DNA from: Nannochloropsis salina CCMP1776
Lineage: Eukaryota; Sar; Eustigmatophyceae; Eustigmatales; Monodopsidaceae
Length of the DNA: 64,000 bases
Assembly (NCBI GenBank): GCA_004565275.1
Contig: SDOX01000008.1
Coordinates: forward strand, 651,327 to 715,326
Direction of reading: 5' to 3'
Part shown: one piece after another, positions 42,510-52,981 of the stretch
Position numbering within the stretch: the first letter of the stretch is position 1
How the letters are laid out: the number at the start of each line of letters is the position of its first letter
Program-made: the position numbers and the translations under genes
The notes under the pieces: model-generated
The model's database searches: none
Seen by the model: the letters and a program-made list of their open reading frames with translations, nothing else
Told to the model about the DNA's origin: nothing

Positions 42510-44189
42510 TCATGCATCGATGTCAATGGGCTTCTTCTTCTTCTTCTTGGTTCCAAACTTGCTTTTCAAATCGACGGCAGCCACCCCCTCCGCTATAACA
42601 TCAACAGCCACGTTTCCTTCTACTTTTTCCTGCCTGACCCCAACGCTGCTATCCTGGACATTTAAGCTCTCCGTCGCCCCCGTCACTGTGGGAGCGACAG
42701 ATGTTGATTCTTTTCCCTTTCCCTGGGAGTTTGGAGTACTCAGGACAGCGTTGGATGCCGAGGGAGGCGCCGCGAGGGGACCTTCCGACTCTGTTTTTGC
42801 CCCCACCGACGCCGTGCCCGCGGGTGCTGACGTGACCCCGCCCTCCTTTTCAATCTGCTGGCCTGTCGTCCTCGACGAGGATGTGTCTGCCACCTGGCCC
42901 CACCTTCCGGCCGCCACGACGGGCGAAGGCCCAGCCGCCCGGGCAGGACCTAGGGAGGGAAAGCCGGATAGCGCGGGGAAGGCTTCGGTGGCGGTGGCGT
43001 TTTCTTTGCTGGAGCTGTTGCTGCCGCTGTCAAGGGGAGGTGGGATCAATCCTTGTTCAGCCAGGACCCGGCGGGAGCGCCAGCGCCTGTCGGATCGGTT
43101 GGGGGGGAGCAACGAGACCGGCAAGAAGGGCGAAGGGGACGAGAAGAGGGGGGATGAGAGCGAGCAATAAATGCCACGGAGGATATGATAATCAATTAAG
43201 GGGAGGTTCTTGGAAAAGGCGACATCCTGAACACCACGATATACGCACCCTGGTTGGGCGGTCGGGGCTGGTTCGGGGGCGGGCGGAGGAGAGGGTTCGA
43301 CAGGAGCTGCTGGGGAGGCCTCGGATGCGGCCGCCGAAACAGCCTTCTTCCGAACGTCATGAAAGACGGCCCTGCAACAAGAGGAGGAAGGAGGAAGGAG
43401 GGGAGGAATTCACGGAACAAAGTGGGGGGTGAACGCCATGGAAGGGAGGATGACGGAGGGGGCACCGAGGTTGAGAGTATGTTTACAAGGGTGGATCTCA
43501 CCCCTATTGCTACCAAACCACCCCCAAAATTCCCTTACTTGGTGTCGTCGTGCGCAACTTTTACTGCAAGGTTGACGTCGGCGTAAGCTCCACCACTGTT
43601 AAACAAGCGAGGTGCAGGGAAAAGGTCAATCCCAAGCACCACAAAACGATGACGATACATTAAACATGCATTGAACAAAGGAAGCATGCCCTAACATTTA
43701 TTACCCGCGTGGATTCAAGAAACGAACTCACATCAATTCCCTGGCTTTGCGGTTCCCTAGGTACAATTGCTCCGTAGGCTTCGGTGCCACACCCCATTCG
43801 TCATCCTCCTCTTCCTCGGCTGTTCTGTGAGACAGCGAAAGGCATAGTAATTCATTGTGTCAAATAGTGTATAAGCGGGATGAAACCTGACTAAACTTGG
43901 TATAGATGCTCAAAAGAGAGACGGAACCGGAGGTAAATAAAGTCGAAGGGACAAGGGAGGCTGATCGAGGATTTTGCACTTACGGCTTCACTGGTTCGGT
44001 TTTAGCCTTGGCCTGGTCGTTGGAAAACCATTGTGGATGATTCAATGATAAGAATGAGGCGTATTACACAGTGTAAAGGTTACACGATAGGTCGAAAAAT
44101 TATCGGTCTTGGACCGGAAAGACTTCAGCATGATTCCTACGCACCGCTTGCTTGGTTTTTTTGCGGAACAAAGATTTGACGTCCGACAT
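42510..44189 (-). CDS. Six-exon gene for a Lys-rich, disordered CDV3-like protein
   Basis: complement(42510..43086, 43249..43371, 43539..43595, 43732..43824, 43984..44012, 44145..44189), 307 residues. Exon lengths and phases (0,2,2,2,2) fit exactly. The start is MSDVKSLFRKKTKQAAKAK. An acidic-Trp box (EEEEDDEWGVAPKPTEQLYL) follows, then GGAYADVNLAVKVAHDD, an Ala/Pro-rich stretch, RWRSRRVLAEQGLIPPP, a FPALSGFPSL motif and a lysine-rich end KSKFGTKKKKKKPIDIDA. The overall plan (short basic start, EW motif, FPSL near the C-terminal half) recalls CDV3, a poorly known cytosolic protein. The resemblance is loose and I would not transfer a function. The acceptor of the last exon is the least certain, because a long pyrimidine tract precedes several options. 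Confidence 0.55.
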
Positions 44190-45114
44190 GGCTTGCTCAC
44201 ACGTTTGTATTTTGAACCTAGGGCTAGCTCTTTCTTGGCTTCTGGCTTTCCACTCACAGCCGCGCTCTTTTCCCTCAGGTTATACCCGAAAGTTAGCCGC
44301 CGGAGGAGAGGTGTAGAAGGCTGTAAGTGTGTGCAAAGATTGCGTGAGCGACTTGAATGCGGATCGCATCGATAAATACTTTACATCTCTCAAGCAAAGT
44401 CTCAAAATACATATTATCTCTGGAATGAGGGCCTGACGACGTTGCAATGAACAGGATGGCCGGGTGAGGCTCCTGACCGTTCCTCCGTCATATTCCCGAG
44501 CCGCCCGCCTAGACCCTGCAAACCTTACGTACCAAGCATTGCCGGCCTTTCTGTTACATAAAACTACGCGTAACATCGCGAATTGATTTCAAATATTTTG
44601 ATGGGAGACGAAGCTGGCTCAGCCTTGGTGAACTGCGTGAGAAGGACTTTGTCAACTACCTGCCCGCTAAAGCAAACCATAAAAAAAGATGTACATGAGA
44701 AAACAAGGAAGGAAGCTTCTTTCCAGTTTCTTTTTTCCTAGAGCTAGTTTTACTGTTAAATTTCTGAGGGCGTGTCCTCGTTCTCATCTCCCCACTTCTA
44801 AATATCAATCAACTTTCATCGTTGTCAATCCAAGGTATGTTGTACTTGTCTCCTCCTCCTCTCTCATGTCCACATCGTTCAGTTATGCACCAAGACAATA
44901 TGAAGGAAACGGTAGTCGTTTGCTAACATGACGGAAATCAGCAAGAATACTGGCAATACTTCTCATATATCCCATCCTTCGCTGATGATCACCATCATCA
45001 AGCGTTTCCACTCGAGATATGAAACATAACTACACACTTGGTCTTTTTAGGTGAACCCGTGCCGCTGCGGACATTAAGCCGCATTTGCGACCCACGCCCT
45101 GGTGTAAGAGTTCA
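44190..45114. other. Intergenic region, no gene seen
   Basis: About 0.93 kb: promoter of the CDV3-like gene and 3' UTR of the desaturase gene, both on minus. Composition drops in GC from 44550 to 45030. No RNA gene, repeat or coding pattern recognised. Confidence 0.5.
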
Positions 45115-46674
45115 CTATGATGCTCGGTGCTTGTAAAAAACCGCATTTTTATCCGTGTCCACATACTTGCAAAGCGTATAACTTCGCCACAACGCTTTCC
45201 ATATCGGGGTGTCGTCCTTCAGGTAGTACGGCCCCAGCGCCTTCTTGATGTGCTCACTCGCTTCTTGCGCGTGATAGAAAGGCATCTTACTAAAGATATG
45301 ATGGCAGACGTGCGTGTCCGAGATGTGGTGGAACGTATGGTCGAGCAGCCAGCCGAAGGAGCGGTCGACAGTGCAAAGAGCCCCGCGGAACCATGACCAT
45401 TCTCCCCCCCGAAAGTGAGGGATGAAGACGTCCGTGTGCTGGAGATAGGTGATGAGCACCAGATGATAGTTCACCACCATGTAGGGGAGCAGGTAGTACT
45501 TGCCCACGGTGGAGAACCCGTACTGGGTGCAGGCCCACACCACGCCGGCCAAAGCGAGAAAGAAGCCTATGTCCGACCAGATGATATCCAAGCGGTCCTT
45601 GGGGGAGAACAGCGCCGAATTCGGATTGAAGTGGCTGTTGTTCTTGCCCTTGTACTTTCGAGGGCCCGTGGCATTCATCAACAGGTAGCCGGGCATCCAT
45701 CCCACGGTCAACATGATGATGATTTGGGCGAGGTTGGCCAAGGGGGAGTGGAGGAGGATCTCGTCCATCAGGTCTTCCTTGATAGGCGGCGCGAATACCT
45801 CGTCGTTCTCGCAGCTCCCCGTGTTGTTGTGGTGCTTGCCGTGGGAGATGCGCCAGGAATGGTACGGGACGAGGAGGGCGGAGTGCAGGACCCACCCCAC
45901 CAGGTTGTTCACCCGTTCGTACGGGGAGAAAGACTGATGCCCGCATTCATGGGCAATCACCCACACGCCTGTCAGCACCGAGCCCTGCGCGTACCAGTAG
46001 AGAGGCCACAGTAGGTAGCGGGACATGGTCGGCACGTCTGGGTGCCCGATGAGCGTGGCCAAGTATCCGAGCAGAGCAACCAGGACGAGGTCACAAGCGA
46101 GGTGGAAGAAAGAGGTGGTCAAGGAGCGTTCGAAGCAATGCCTGGGTACGGCGGCTTTGATGTCAGCAAGGGTGAAGGGAGGAGGGGCGAGGGGGAGGGA
46201 GGGAGGCGCGTCCGTACGGAGAAGGATGTCGCCATATGGGGCCTATCGCACGAGGGAGGGGATGCAGGAGGACGAAGGAGAGGGTAAGACGGGTACGGTC
46301 TCAACGACGTGAGACAAGAAATGTGAGCCCAGGAGAGACATCTCGAACATGCGAATTTCTGGTGAGAAACAGAGCATGTCGTGCCGTTGCAGGTCCTTGG
46401 AAGCTAACGTGAGCAAGCGCGTCACCAGGGCTCTCCCTCTCACCAGTATTTGAAGCAACGTGGCCCTGTCCGCGGAGGCGTCGTGTCCGTATTGCAGTGC
46501 CTTCTTTCGCAATTCTTCCGTGGGCATTGCCTCCAACGACTTACTGGGCCTAACCGAGTTCGAGATAGTGGATGCGGCATCCGCTCGAGAAAGGTCACCG
46601 GCGGTCAGAGAGTGGCCCTTAGCATGGAAGGATTTTGATGGAGGTGTGACAGTTTTCTCACCGCCACGCCCCAT
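45115..46674 (-). CDS. Delta12 (omega-6) fatty acid desaturase, two exons
   Basis: complement(45115..46242, 46444..46674), 452 residues, intron 46243-46443 phase 0. It introduces the delta12 double bond, making linoleate from oleate at the ER, an early step towards eicosapentaenoate in these algae. The three histidine boxes are intact: HECGH (about 175), HGKHH (211-215), and HVCHH near residue 380. Hydrophobic pairs flank the boxes. Exon 1 encodes the cytosolic start MGRGGEKTVTPPSK and the VRPSKSLEAMPTEELRKKA segment typical of Nannochloropsis delta12 enzymes; exon 2 opens APYGDILLRTDAPPSLPLAP. No signal or transit peptide, so microsomal FAD2-type rather than plastid FAD6. The first 40 residues include an insert (SFHAKGHSLTAG) I do not recall in relatives. 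Confidence 0.93.
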
Positions 46675-48014
46675 TCTAGAAAAAGGTGAGTTGGAAAACC
46701 TGTATTAAGATACATTGTAGGATTGCGGTCGTTGATACGGGTCAGGACATACGGTCAGGGGCAATGAATCCATCTCGCTTCATTTTACTCCTCGGGTGGA
46801 GGCGATCTATAAAAATGTTCCGCTTACGTGGCTCATGAATTCTAACCACCCAAGAAATAATCAACGGGTCATCAACAGATTAGTGAAGTCACAATTTCCT
46901 TACATACGTCAAATACACGTATGGCAAGACCTACAAGGCCAGCTCCTTGTTAGACGGGTTGCATAACACAAGGTACGGGTGCGGCGATGAGCAGGGCGGG
47001 CTGACGGGGAACATGAAAGCGTCTGGCTCTGGTTTTCTTCTGGTTACCTTTCCCGTGCTCAACGTGAACACATGTACGCACCGGCCCAAGAAATCTACCA
47101 CGAACTGTCCCCAAGTGAGACTTTCCGCCTTTTTTCCCACCATGGACAGCGGGATGGAGCGCCGTCGCAAATGTAAGACGGACCCAACTCCTGCCTAGAC
47201 GGCCACGGGACGCGCCTCGCTGGCAACCGCCCAGATGATGACGAACAGGCGCGTCAGCTGACGCGTGCAGAGCCAGTTGGTACCTTTGGATGGTGGGGGG
47301 GGTGTACTTCGGAAAGGGGAATCATCTCCTTGTACCGTGGCCAGGGCTGCGTTCATGTTCTATCCGTACCGTTGTAGACGCCTTTCGACGCTGGTTGCTC
47401 CTAGGTTGCTGGATGGGGCATCGTGTAGACCATGGCTCGCTAGTTCTCATTGTGCCCCCTATCATAGAGCGTCTACAGTAAGGAGCGTTGTCTCGTAATA
47501 ATTGAGAAATCGATCAATGCACGGCGCAGTACCGATGCCTGTCAGAACCTGGAGAATTTTTTTTGTGTACAACCGATGATATTATTCATACATTGGAAAC
47601 TCGTTCCTGAGGGAACACGGGTAAGGAAAATCTCCCAACTGGCTCTATCGCTTTTTATATTTCTTTCCTTCTTTTGTCGAACATCGGGAGGCAAAATTTT
47701 GCATTTAAATGTGTGTTCTTTGAACTCATCACTCTTATTTCACCCATGTAACGTGAGTGCCAAGGAAAGTCCAGGCGTCGTGCATGTTATGTGTAATCTA
47801 TACGACACACATTCGACCTCGCCTCGGACATATACGCTCCCAGTTCCTTTTTCCTCCGCCAAGCAAATGAGCCTTTTCCTGCTAGCATTTTTAAAGCATC
47901 ACCTCGTCGTCACCTTGTCTGCTTCGCGACTTCCCACCAACAACCCTTTCCTATATCTACACAGTTCCCCTTTCTCGTGCCACAAACCATTTGCACCCAA
48001 CCCCACACTGACCC
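46675..48014. other. Intergenic region with doubtful minus-strand exons
   Basis: About 1.34 kb: promoter of the desaturase gene and 3' UTR of the MGDG synthase gene. Two minus-strand stretches look protein-like: 47197-47256 (LTRLFVIIWAVASEARP, preceded by a good CAG acceptor and ending in TAG) and, in the same frame, 46931-47143 (MVGKKAESLTWGQFVVDF...). The first faintly recalls a helix of 3-hydroxyacyl-CoA dehydratases. I could not assemble a gene, so they are recorded only as candidates. The stretch 47560-48000 is AT-rich. Confidence 0.3.
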
Positions 48015-49988
48015 TCACATCGTCACGGGCTCCATCAATTTTTTCAACAAAATATTGAATTTATCCTCCGTGTCTTTCCGTAGCGGCAGCTGCCAATTGC
48101 CAAACAGCAAATCGCCAATCTCCTTGGCAATGTTGGTAGTGCTGCTCGGGCGACTAGCTTCCAGGGCCTTTTTGCTCATCTTCTCCCGCACCTCCTCGCT
48201 CATCAGCCACCCCGACACCACCTCCCCGATCGCCTTCGGGTCCTTTTTGTAATCACCAAAGCCATTTTCCACAACAAAGGGCACGTTCCCTTCTTCCTGT
48301 CCGGGCAGGTAGTTAAAAAGCATCACGGGCAGCCCCCGGGTACTCGCCTCCGCAATCGTCCCTGGCCCGGCCTTGGTGACGATGCAATCCGACGCGCCCA
48401 TCCAAGCATCCATATTATTTACAAACCCCTTGACCACCACATTCACGCTCGGGGGCCATGTCCGCCGCTCCAAATTCCGACGCATTTCCTCGTTCTTCCC
48501 ACAAACCACCACCACCTGGCTCTTCTTACCCTCGGATCCCCCAGCCGCCAGCGCTGAGGCCAGGCTCTCTGTGATCTCCAACAGGTTTCCTATCCCGTCC
48601 CCACCCCCCACAACCAGCGCCGTCCTCACCCCCGTGGCCAAACCCAGCTCCCTGCGCAACTGCCCTTTATCCTTCCCCGCCTTCCAAAAGCCTGGCCGGA
48701 TCGGCAGTCCGTGCTGTCGGATTTGATCGTGTTTCAAACCCATGCCCAAGGCAATCTTTCGCACTGGGTCCGAGGGAACAAAGCAAAGGTCCACCTCCTT
48801 GTGAAACCAGGTCGGGTGCGCGCCTCCCAGGTCGGTGACGACGGTCACGAAAGGAATTTGACGCTTCCCGCGGCCCAGCGTGTTCAAAACCCGCAGGGGC
48901 ACATCCTGACAGAGGGGGTGCACCGAGATGATCAGGTCCGGGTCTTGGTCCTCAATGCAGTCCTTGAACCGGTGGTGACAAGCCAGGTTCGACAGCTCCT
49001 CCGTGCCCCATTTGGACGGGGGAAACTTCCCGTACTCCCAGAACGCCTTCCAGTAGAGGGGGTTCTTGGCCATGAACTGATAGGCCGGCACGAATCGATT
49101 GTAGGGCCAGGGAGCGAAATCCGTCCAGATATCCACGGTGGTGCACTCGACCTGGTTGGGAAAGAGCTCGTTGAAAGCGGCCTCCAGAGCCTGGGCCGAC
49201 GCCCGGTGCCCACCTCCGGTATCGGACATGAGGATCAACACCTTCTTTTTCCGCTTCTCACTCGTGCCCGCCACTCCCGCCGCCCGCAGGGGCATGCTCC
49301 CACCTTTCCCCCCCCCTAGGGCCACCTCGATCCCCCTCGTGTCCGTGGGGATGCCTGGGGGCAGGAAGGAGAGGATGCTTCCGTCCCTGGCCATCGTCTC
49401 GCCCGAGGACCAGGCAGCGTAGGTGGACGACAAGATTCTGTACGTGTTCGAGGAGGATGCAGGCCCTCCCGGCAAGCTGGGAGCTGCCGTTTCTCCAGGA
49501 GCCGAACTTGTTGTCCTGGAGCTGATCCCTCCCCGACGAAACGCCGAGAATAGGCCTCGCCATCCCCAAAAGGCCCTTCCTTGGTCTTGTCCCTCGATAC
49601 CCGTCGTAGAGGCCGCGTTGCAGACCAGCATGCGAACATTCCCACTCCGTCTGCCCCCACTACTACTGCTGCTGCTGTGGTGGTACAAGGCACTAACGCC
49701 GTTTAAAACGCTGGCCAATGGCACGGAGGAAGAAGACACGCTGGCAGCTGCTGCCGTTGCCGCGGCTGCTGCGGTCGCGCTCCGAGGAATGAGTACCCCG
49801 CTGTTTTTCATCATCAAACGATTGGCAGCGATCAATTGTGGTCCTCCTGGTGGTGGAGCGACGAAAGGATTGTGTGTGGTGGTGTAGAATTTCAGGCCGA
49901 AGACGGCAGCAGTCGGGAGAAGGAGCAGGAGGACTAAAGGCAGGACTCTTCGCATGAGCCTAGTACGGGCTGAGCCCGTGGTCGGCAT
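48015..49988 (-). CDS. MGD1: Monogalactosyldiacylglycerol synthase (GT28), plastid
   Basis: 657 residues, single exon. It transfers galactose from UDP-galactose to diacylglycerol, making the main thylakoid lipid. The N-terminus has a signal peptide (LMRRVLPLVLLLLLPTAA) followed by VFGLKF, an ASAF-like plastid route. Residues 35-240 are low complexity. The catalytic GT-B fold starts at KVLILMSDTGGGHRASAQAL, then FVPAYQFMAKNPLYWK, LIISVHPLCQDVPL, FVTVVTDLGGAHPTWFH, and the donor-site region DCIVTKAGPGTIAEAS with LPGQEEGNVPFVVENG. These match plant MGD enzymes closely. The ATG at 49988 immediately precedes the signal peptide. Expected location: plastid envelope. Confidence 0.95.
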   Translation of the reverse strand: MPTTGSARTRLMRRVLPLVLLLLLPTAAVFGLKFYTTTHNPFVAPPPGGPQLIAANRLMMKNSGVLIPRSATAAAAATAAAASVSSSSVPLASVLNGVSALYHHSSSSSSGGRRSGNVRMLVCNAASTTGIEGQDQGRAFWGWRGLFSAFRRGGISSRTTSSAPGETAAPSLPGGPASSSNTYRILSSTYAAWSSGETMARDGSILSFLPPGIPTDTRGIEVALGGGKGGSMPLRAAGVAGTSEKRKKKVLILMSDTGGGHRASAQALEAAFNELFPNQVECTTVDIWTDFAPWPYNRFVPAYQFMAKNPLYWKAFWEYGKFPPSKWGTEELSNLACHHRFKDCIEDQDPDLIISVHPLCQDVPLRVLNTLGRGKRQIPFVTVVTDLGGAHPTWFHKEVDLCFVPSDPVRKIALGMGLKHDQIRQHGLPIRPGFWKAGKDKGQLRRELGLATGVRTALVVGGGDGIGNLLEITESLASALAAGGSEGKKSQVVVVCGKNEEMRRNLERRTWPPSVNVVVKGFVNNMDAWMGASDCIVTKAGPGTIAEASTRGLPVMLFNYLPGQEEGNVPFVVENGFGDYKKDPKAIGEVVSGWLMSEEVREKMSKKALEASRPSSTTNIAKEIGDLLFGNWQLPLRKDTEDKFNILLKKLMEPVTM

Positions 49989-51066
49989 TCCAATGCTGAT
50001 TTTGGGGACCCTAGCTATCTAAACTGCGGCCAAAATGTTGTTGGAAGCTTGAAGGTTTTAAAACGGGCGCGAGTGCTCGCTTCAGCAGTCCACACTAGGC
50101 TACTCCGCCTCCAGCTCACGAGGAGAAATCCTCCTCCTGCCTGGAGAGGAAAAAGGGTGCAAGAAAACGTGAGTATGAAACCTTGGACCTGGCCAGTATT
50201 GATAAGATGACACAAGTTGTCCTTAGTCCGCAGGCAAGAAGTCTTGCCAGGTTTAAATTGGACTGACGGAGATGCATTGGCGTCGGAGGCTCGGAGGGGG
50301 CTGGCATGCATTCGTTGTTTCAAGTTGAAAGTCAAGAGGAAGAGCCAAATATAATCCTGATTTAGTACCCCGCCAATACACTATCCATCCGAAGTCCGTG
50401 CACGCGGACTAGGCTCCGTAAATGTTGACACATGGAGTACACCTTTCCGCCACCGCGATGTGGGTTACTGGACGTGAATGCTTTCTATGGCTTTGATTTT
50501 TAGAGGTGTGGTGGTGAGGCGATCGGGAGACTCGTCGATCACGCGAGACAGGAGGGAGAGCTTAGCTAGCTCCAGGGTGCAAACGTCGGCTGCATTTTTT
50601 CTTTTCCGTCACATCCTGGAACGGATTTTATGGAGATTTGTTTTTAATCTTTGTTTTGTCAGGTTCTTGCGACTGCATGCGGTTGATCACCTGATTGCCA
50701 GCTCTTCAAAAGCATGAAAGGCCTGCCCTGTTCATAGGTGCCCGGCCCACTTGCTTCAAAGCGTACCGTAGAGAGGTTCGTGAAGAACAGGATGGGGAAA
50801 ATAAAAGTTTATATTCACAGTTGTAGTAGATACATCATGTTCATGCTAAGAATAAACGCTGCAAAGGGGGTAAAAATGGCCTGTTGAGGTCTTAGGGTAC
50901 CACGCCAAAGACCGTGTGGGACCAATGATTATGTCTGTCTTTTAGCAAGGATATGAATACGTGCGAGCTAACTCGCAACGAATTTATTGGTGCCACGACA
51001 TCCTATCTTACAACTGGGATTTTGCAGGTACCGTCACGTTCGTACGTATGGTTAATTACTATACAA
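49989..51066. other. Promoter of MGDG synthase and AT-rich intergenic DNA
   Basis: The first few hundred bases must carry the MGD1 promoter and leader (minus). From about 50600 the base composition becomes clearly AT-richer than the genic surroundings and continues so to about 52.5 kb. No gene is supported. Confidence 0.45.
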
Positions 51067-51252
51067 ATAATGGGACGGATGGCAACAGAGGGTGGGACTA
51101 TTGCCAAGACCTTCAAGACTTCGTGTATTATTGGCTATCGCACGCGCGCTAATCTTTCTTTATCCCGTAGTGCGCGTGCGATACCCAATATTACACGAAG
51201 TCTTAAAGGCCTTGCCAAGAATACCAATCTCTGTTGCCATCCGTCCCATTAT
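51067..51252. repeat. 186-bp foldback (long inverted repeat), MITE-like or inverted gene-fragment duplication
   Basis: Two 84-bp arms, 51067-51150 and 51169-51252, are inverted copies that align without gaps and differ at about 11 positions (near 87% identity, counted by eye). The spacer is 18 bp. The outer ends are ATAATGGGACGG and its complement. Read inwards, each arm has an open frame giving similar peptides (MGRMATE..., FKTSC.IGYRTR), and several differences are synonymous. On the right arm the open frame extends outward to about 51345 (VKREILTKIEGIGNMYPKVTK). This suggests two diverged copies of a short coding fragment placed head to head, perhaps from a transposase. No flanking target-site duplication was obvious. 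Confidence 0.8.
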
Positions 51253-51950
51253 CTTTTGATAACGCTGAAACTTCCCTTGCTTGGTTACCTTCGGATACAT
51301 ATTGCCTATGCCCTCGATCTTCGTCAATATCTCTCTTTTCACTGAGTGCACGATTCAATTACTGTTCCTTGATATTTTTATACGCAGCTTCAATCAAGGC
51401 ATAGTCGAAGATCGGACTCGCGCGCTTCCTGGAATGCGGCGGCCTTTACTGTAGCAATAGACCTATGACTGTCTTAGCTTTGAGAACCTGTAGTTGATTG
51501 TCAAGCTCATCATTTATTTAGACACCCCTGATACCTGTTTTCGCGATTTCGTATTGCAGGGGCCTAGTAATTTGATTTTATTTATTCATTACTGCTTATT
51601 GTGGGGGCATTGTTCATAAGCGCGCACACATTACAGTAAAACGCTCATAAGATTATTGTTGATACTTTCCTTTCAATCCAAAAATGAAAAGCAACCATTG
51701 AATTTCTTCGTTTTAATTAATTAGTAATTTTAAAAGTCCAAGCGATTACGGATTCTGCAAAGAAATTCTGATGAGATTTAAGCAATATATGCTCTGATGG
51801 CATCACATTGGCGAACGCGTGGTTGCAATTCAAATGTATACCGTTGCACCTGTGGATGTCGGATTACGTTTAATCCCTTTCTTATGATTTTTTTCGACGT
51901 ATGCATCAAAACTGTGCTCCTCCATTCATTTGTTGCGGATTTATTACTGG
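51253..51950. other. AT-rich intergenic DNA, no gene seen
   Basis: About 0.7 kb next to the foldback element, among the most AT-rich DNA of the window (for instance 51570-51790). No gene, RNA or further repeat could be supported. Confidence 0.45.
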
Positions 51951-52313
51951 TTATGCTTGAAATGAGGCGGGTGCCGTGTCAGGTTTGAGTGCGTATCGAC
52001 GCACCGCGAAATCCACCACACACTTTATTAATACACATGACGTCTTCTTTAACAGCTTCTCGTCTCTGCAATCAAAATGTAATGAGAGAAAGGTATTGTA
52101 ATCTTCGTCAGTGACCGTCTCGACTAAAATGTCTGCTAGTGTCTTAGACCTGAGTCGGGCTGCCAAGGCCTCGAGTCCAATATTGCGCAGAGAGACCTCA
52201 ACATCCCTACTAGTGGTGTACAACCAAAGTTGAGCAACCATTTCTTTGTTCAAACAAGCATTAAGAAGTGTATAAAGTCGATTCCCCATAGCAGAACACC
52301 TGTCAAAAATCAT
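51951..52313 (-). CDS. Hypothetical protein or C-terminal exon, family unknown
   Basis: A 120-residue frame from the ATG at 52313. The sequence is mainly helical-looking and compositionally protein-like (NRLYTLLNACLNKEMVAQLW, SLRNIGLEALAARLRSKTL, DILVETVTDEDYNTFLSLHF), but I do not recognise a family. The Met lies by a TTTTTGACAG sequence that could be a splice acceptor, so this may be the last exon of a longer gene. A second frame just upstream starts MNEFVPDKFFITLPNLTP (52375 downwards) in another phase and could belong to the same gene, but I found no satisfactory join. Confidence 0.4.
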   Translation of the reverse strand: MIFDRCSAMGNRLYTLLNACLNKEMVAQLWLYTTSRDVEVSLRNIGLEALAARLRSKTLADILVETVTDEDYNTFLSLHFDCRDEKLLKKTSCVLIKCVVDFAVRRYALKPDTAPASFQA

Positions 52314-52981
52314 ATACCGGGGTGAGATTCGGTAAAGTGATGAAAAACTTGTCGGGGACAAATTCGTTCATCTTCTTATTCGACAAATGAACTCTATTGG
52401 AAAGAATTTGGATGGTGTATCCCCTTTCCTCCTCTCATTATCGATTAAAATGTCGTAATGCTCGGATAACAGTACTTATATACTTCCGAAATGAGACTAG
52501 CCTTCAAGCCCCCACCCTTTAGAAATGCTAGGCATGGGAATTGTGATGAGTGCGTTTCTTTTCTGATATCCAAAGACTATCTCAAACACCTCATACACTT
52601 TCAGGAAAATGATAGCATTGTTTTTAAAAGGCCGGGGGCAGGGAGCGACAGAGAGAATCCGGCTTTCACCAACGGCTGATAACCGTGGAAACGGCTTGCT
52701 TCACGAGTGTTCCCAGGGGCCCCTCTTGCATTATCTATGCCGCTTCAGGTTAGCTTTCAATATTGAAATTTACTGCCTGTCGCGTGATACCGCTGTACCA
52801 AACATCGAAGCTAAGACTTTACCGTATGACATGTCAAGCTGCAAGATATCTTTGATAGGTGGGTCTAAGAACAAAAAGGACGCAGAAGAGGCCCCCTCCC
52901 TTCGCAATTTTCTTCTCTTGGCGTCCATGGCAGATTTCCTTTCTCATGAATTTCTTCATTTACAAGGTGGGATGAGACAAG
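52314..52981. other. Intergenic region
   Basis: About 0.67 kb between the hypothetical minus ORF and the WTAP-like gene. Besides the short MNEF... frame mentioned for the hypothetical ORF, nothing convincing on either strand. Confidence 0.4.

Noticed and set aside
42520-43170. 216-codon plus-strand open frame opposite the CDV3-like gene
   Set aside because: It is the complement of the last exon; its translation has no family features, while the minus reading fits a six-exon gene.
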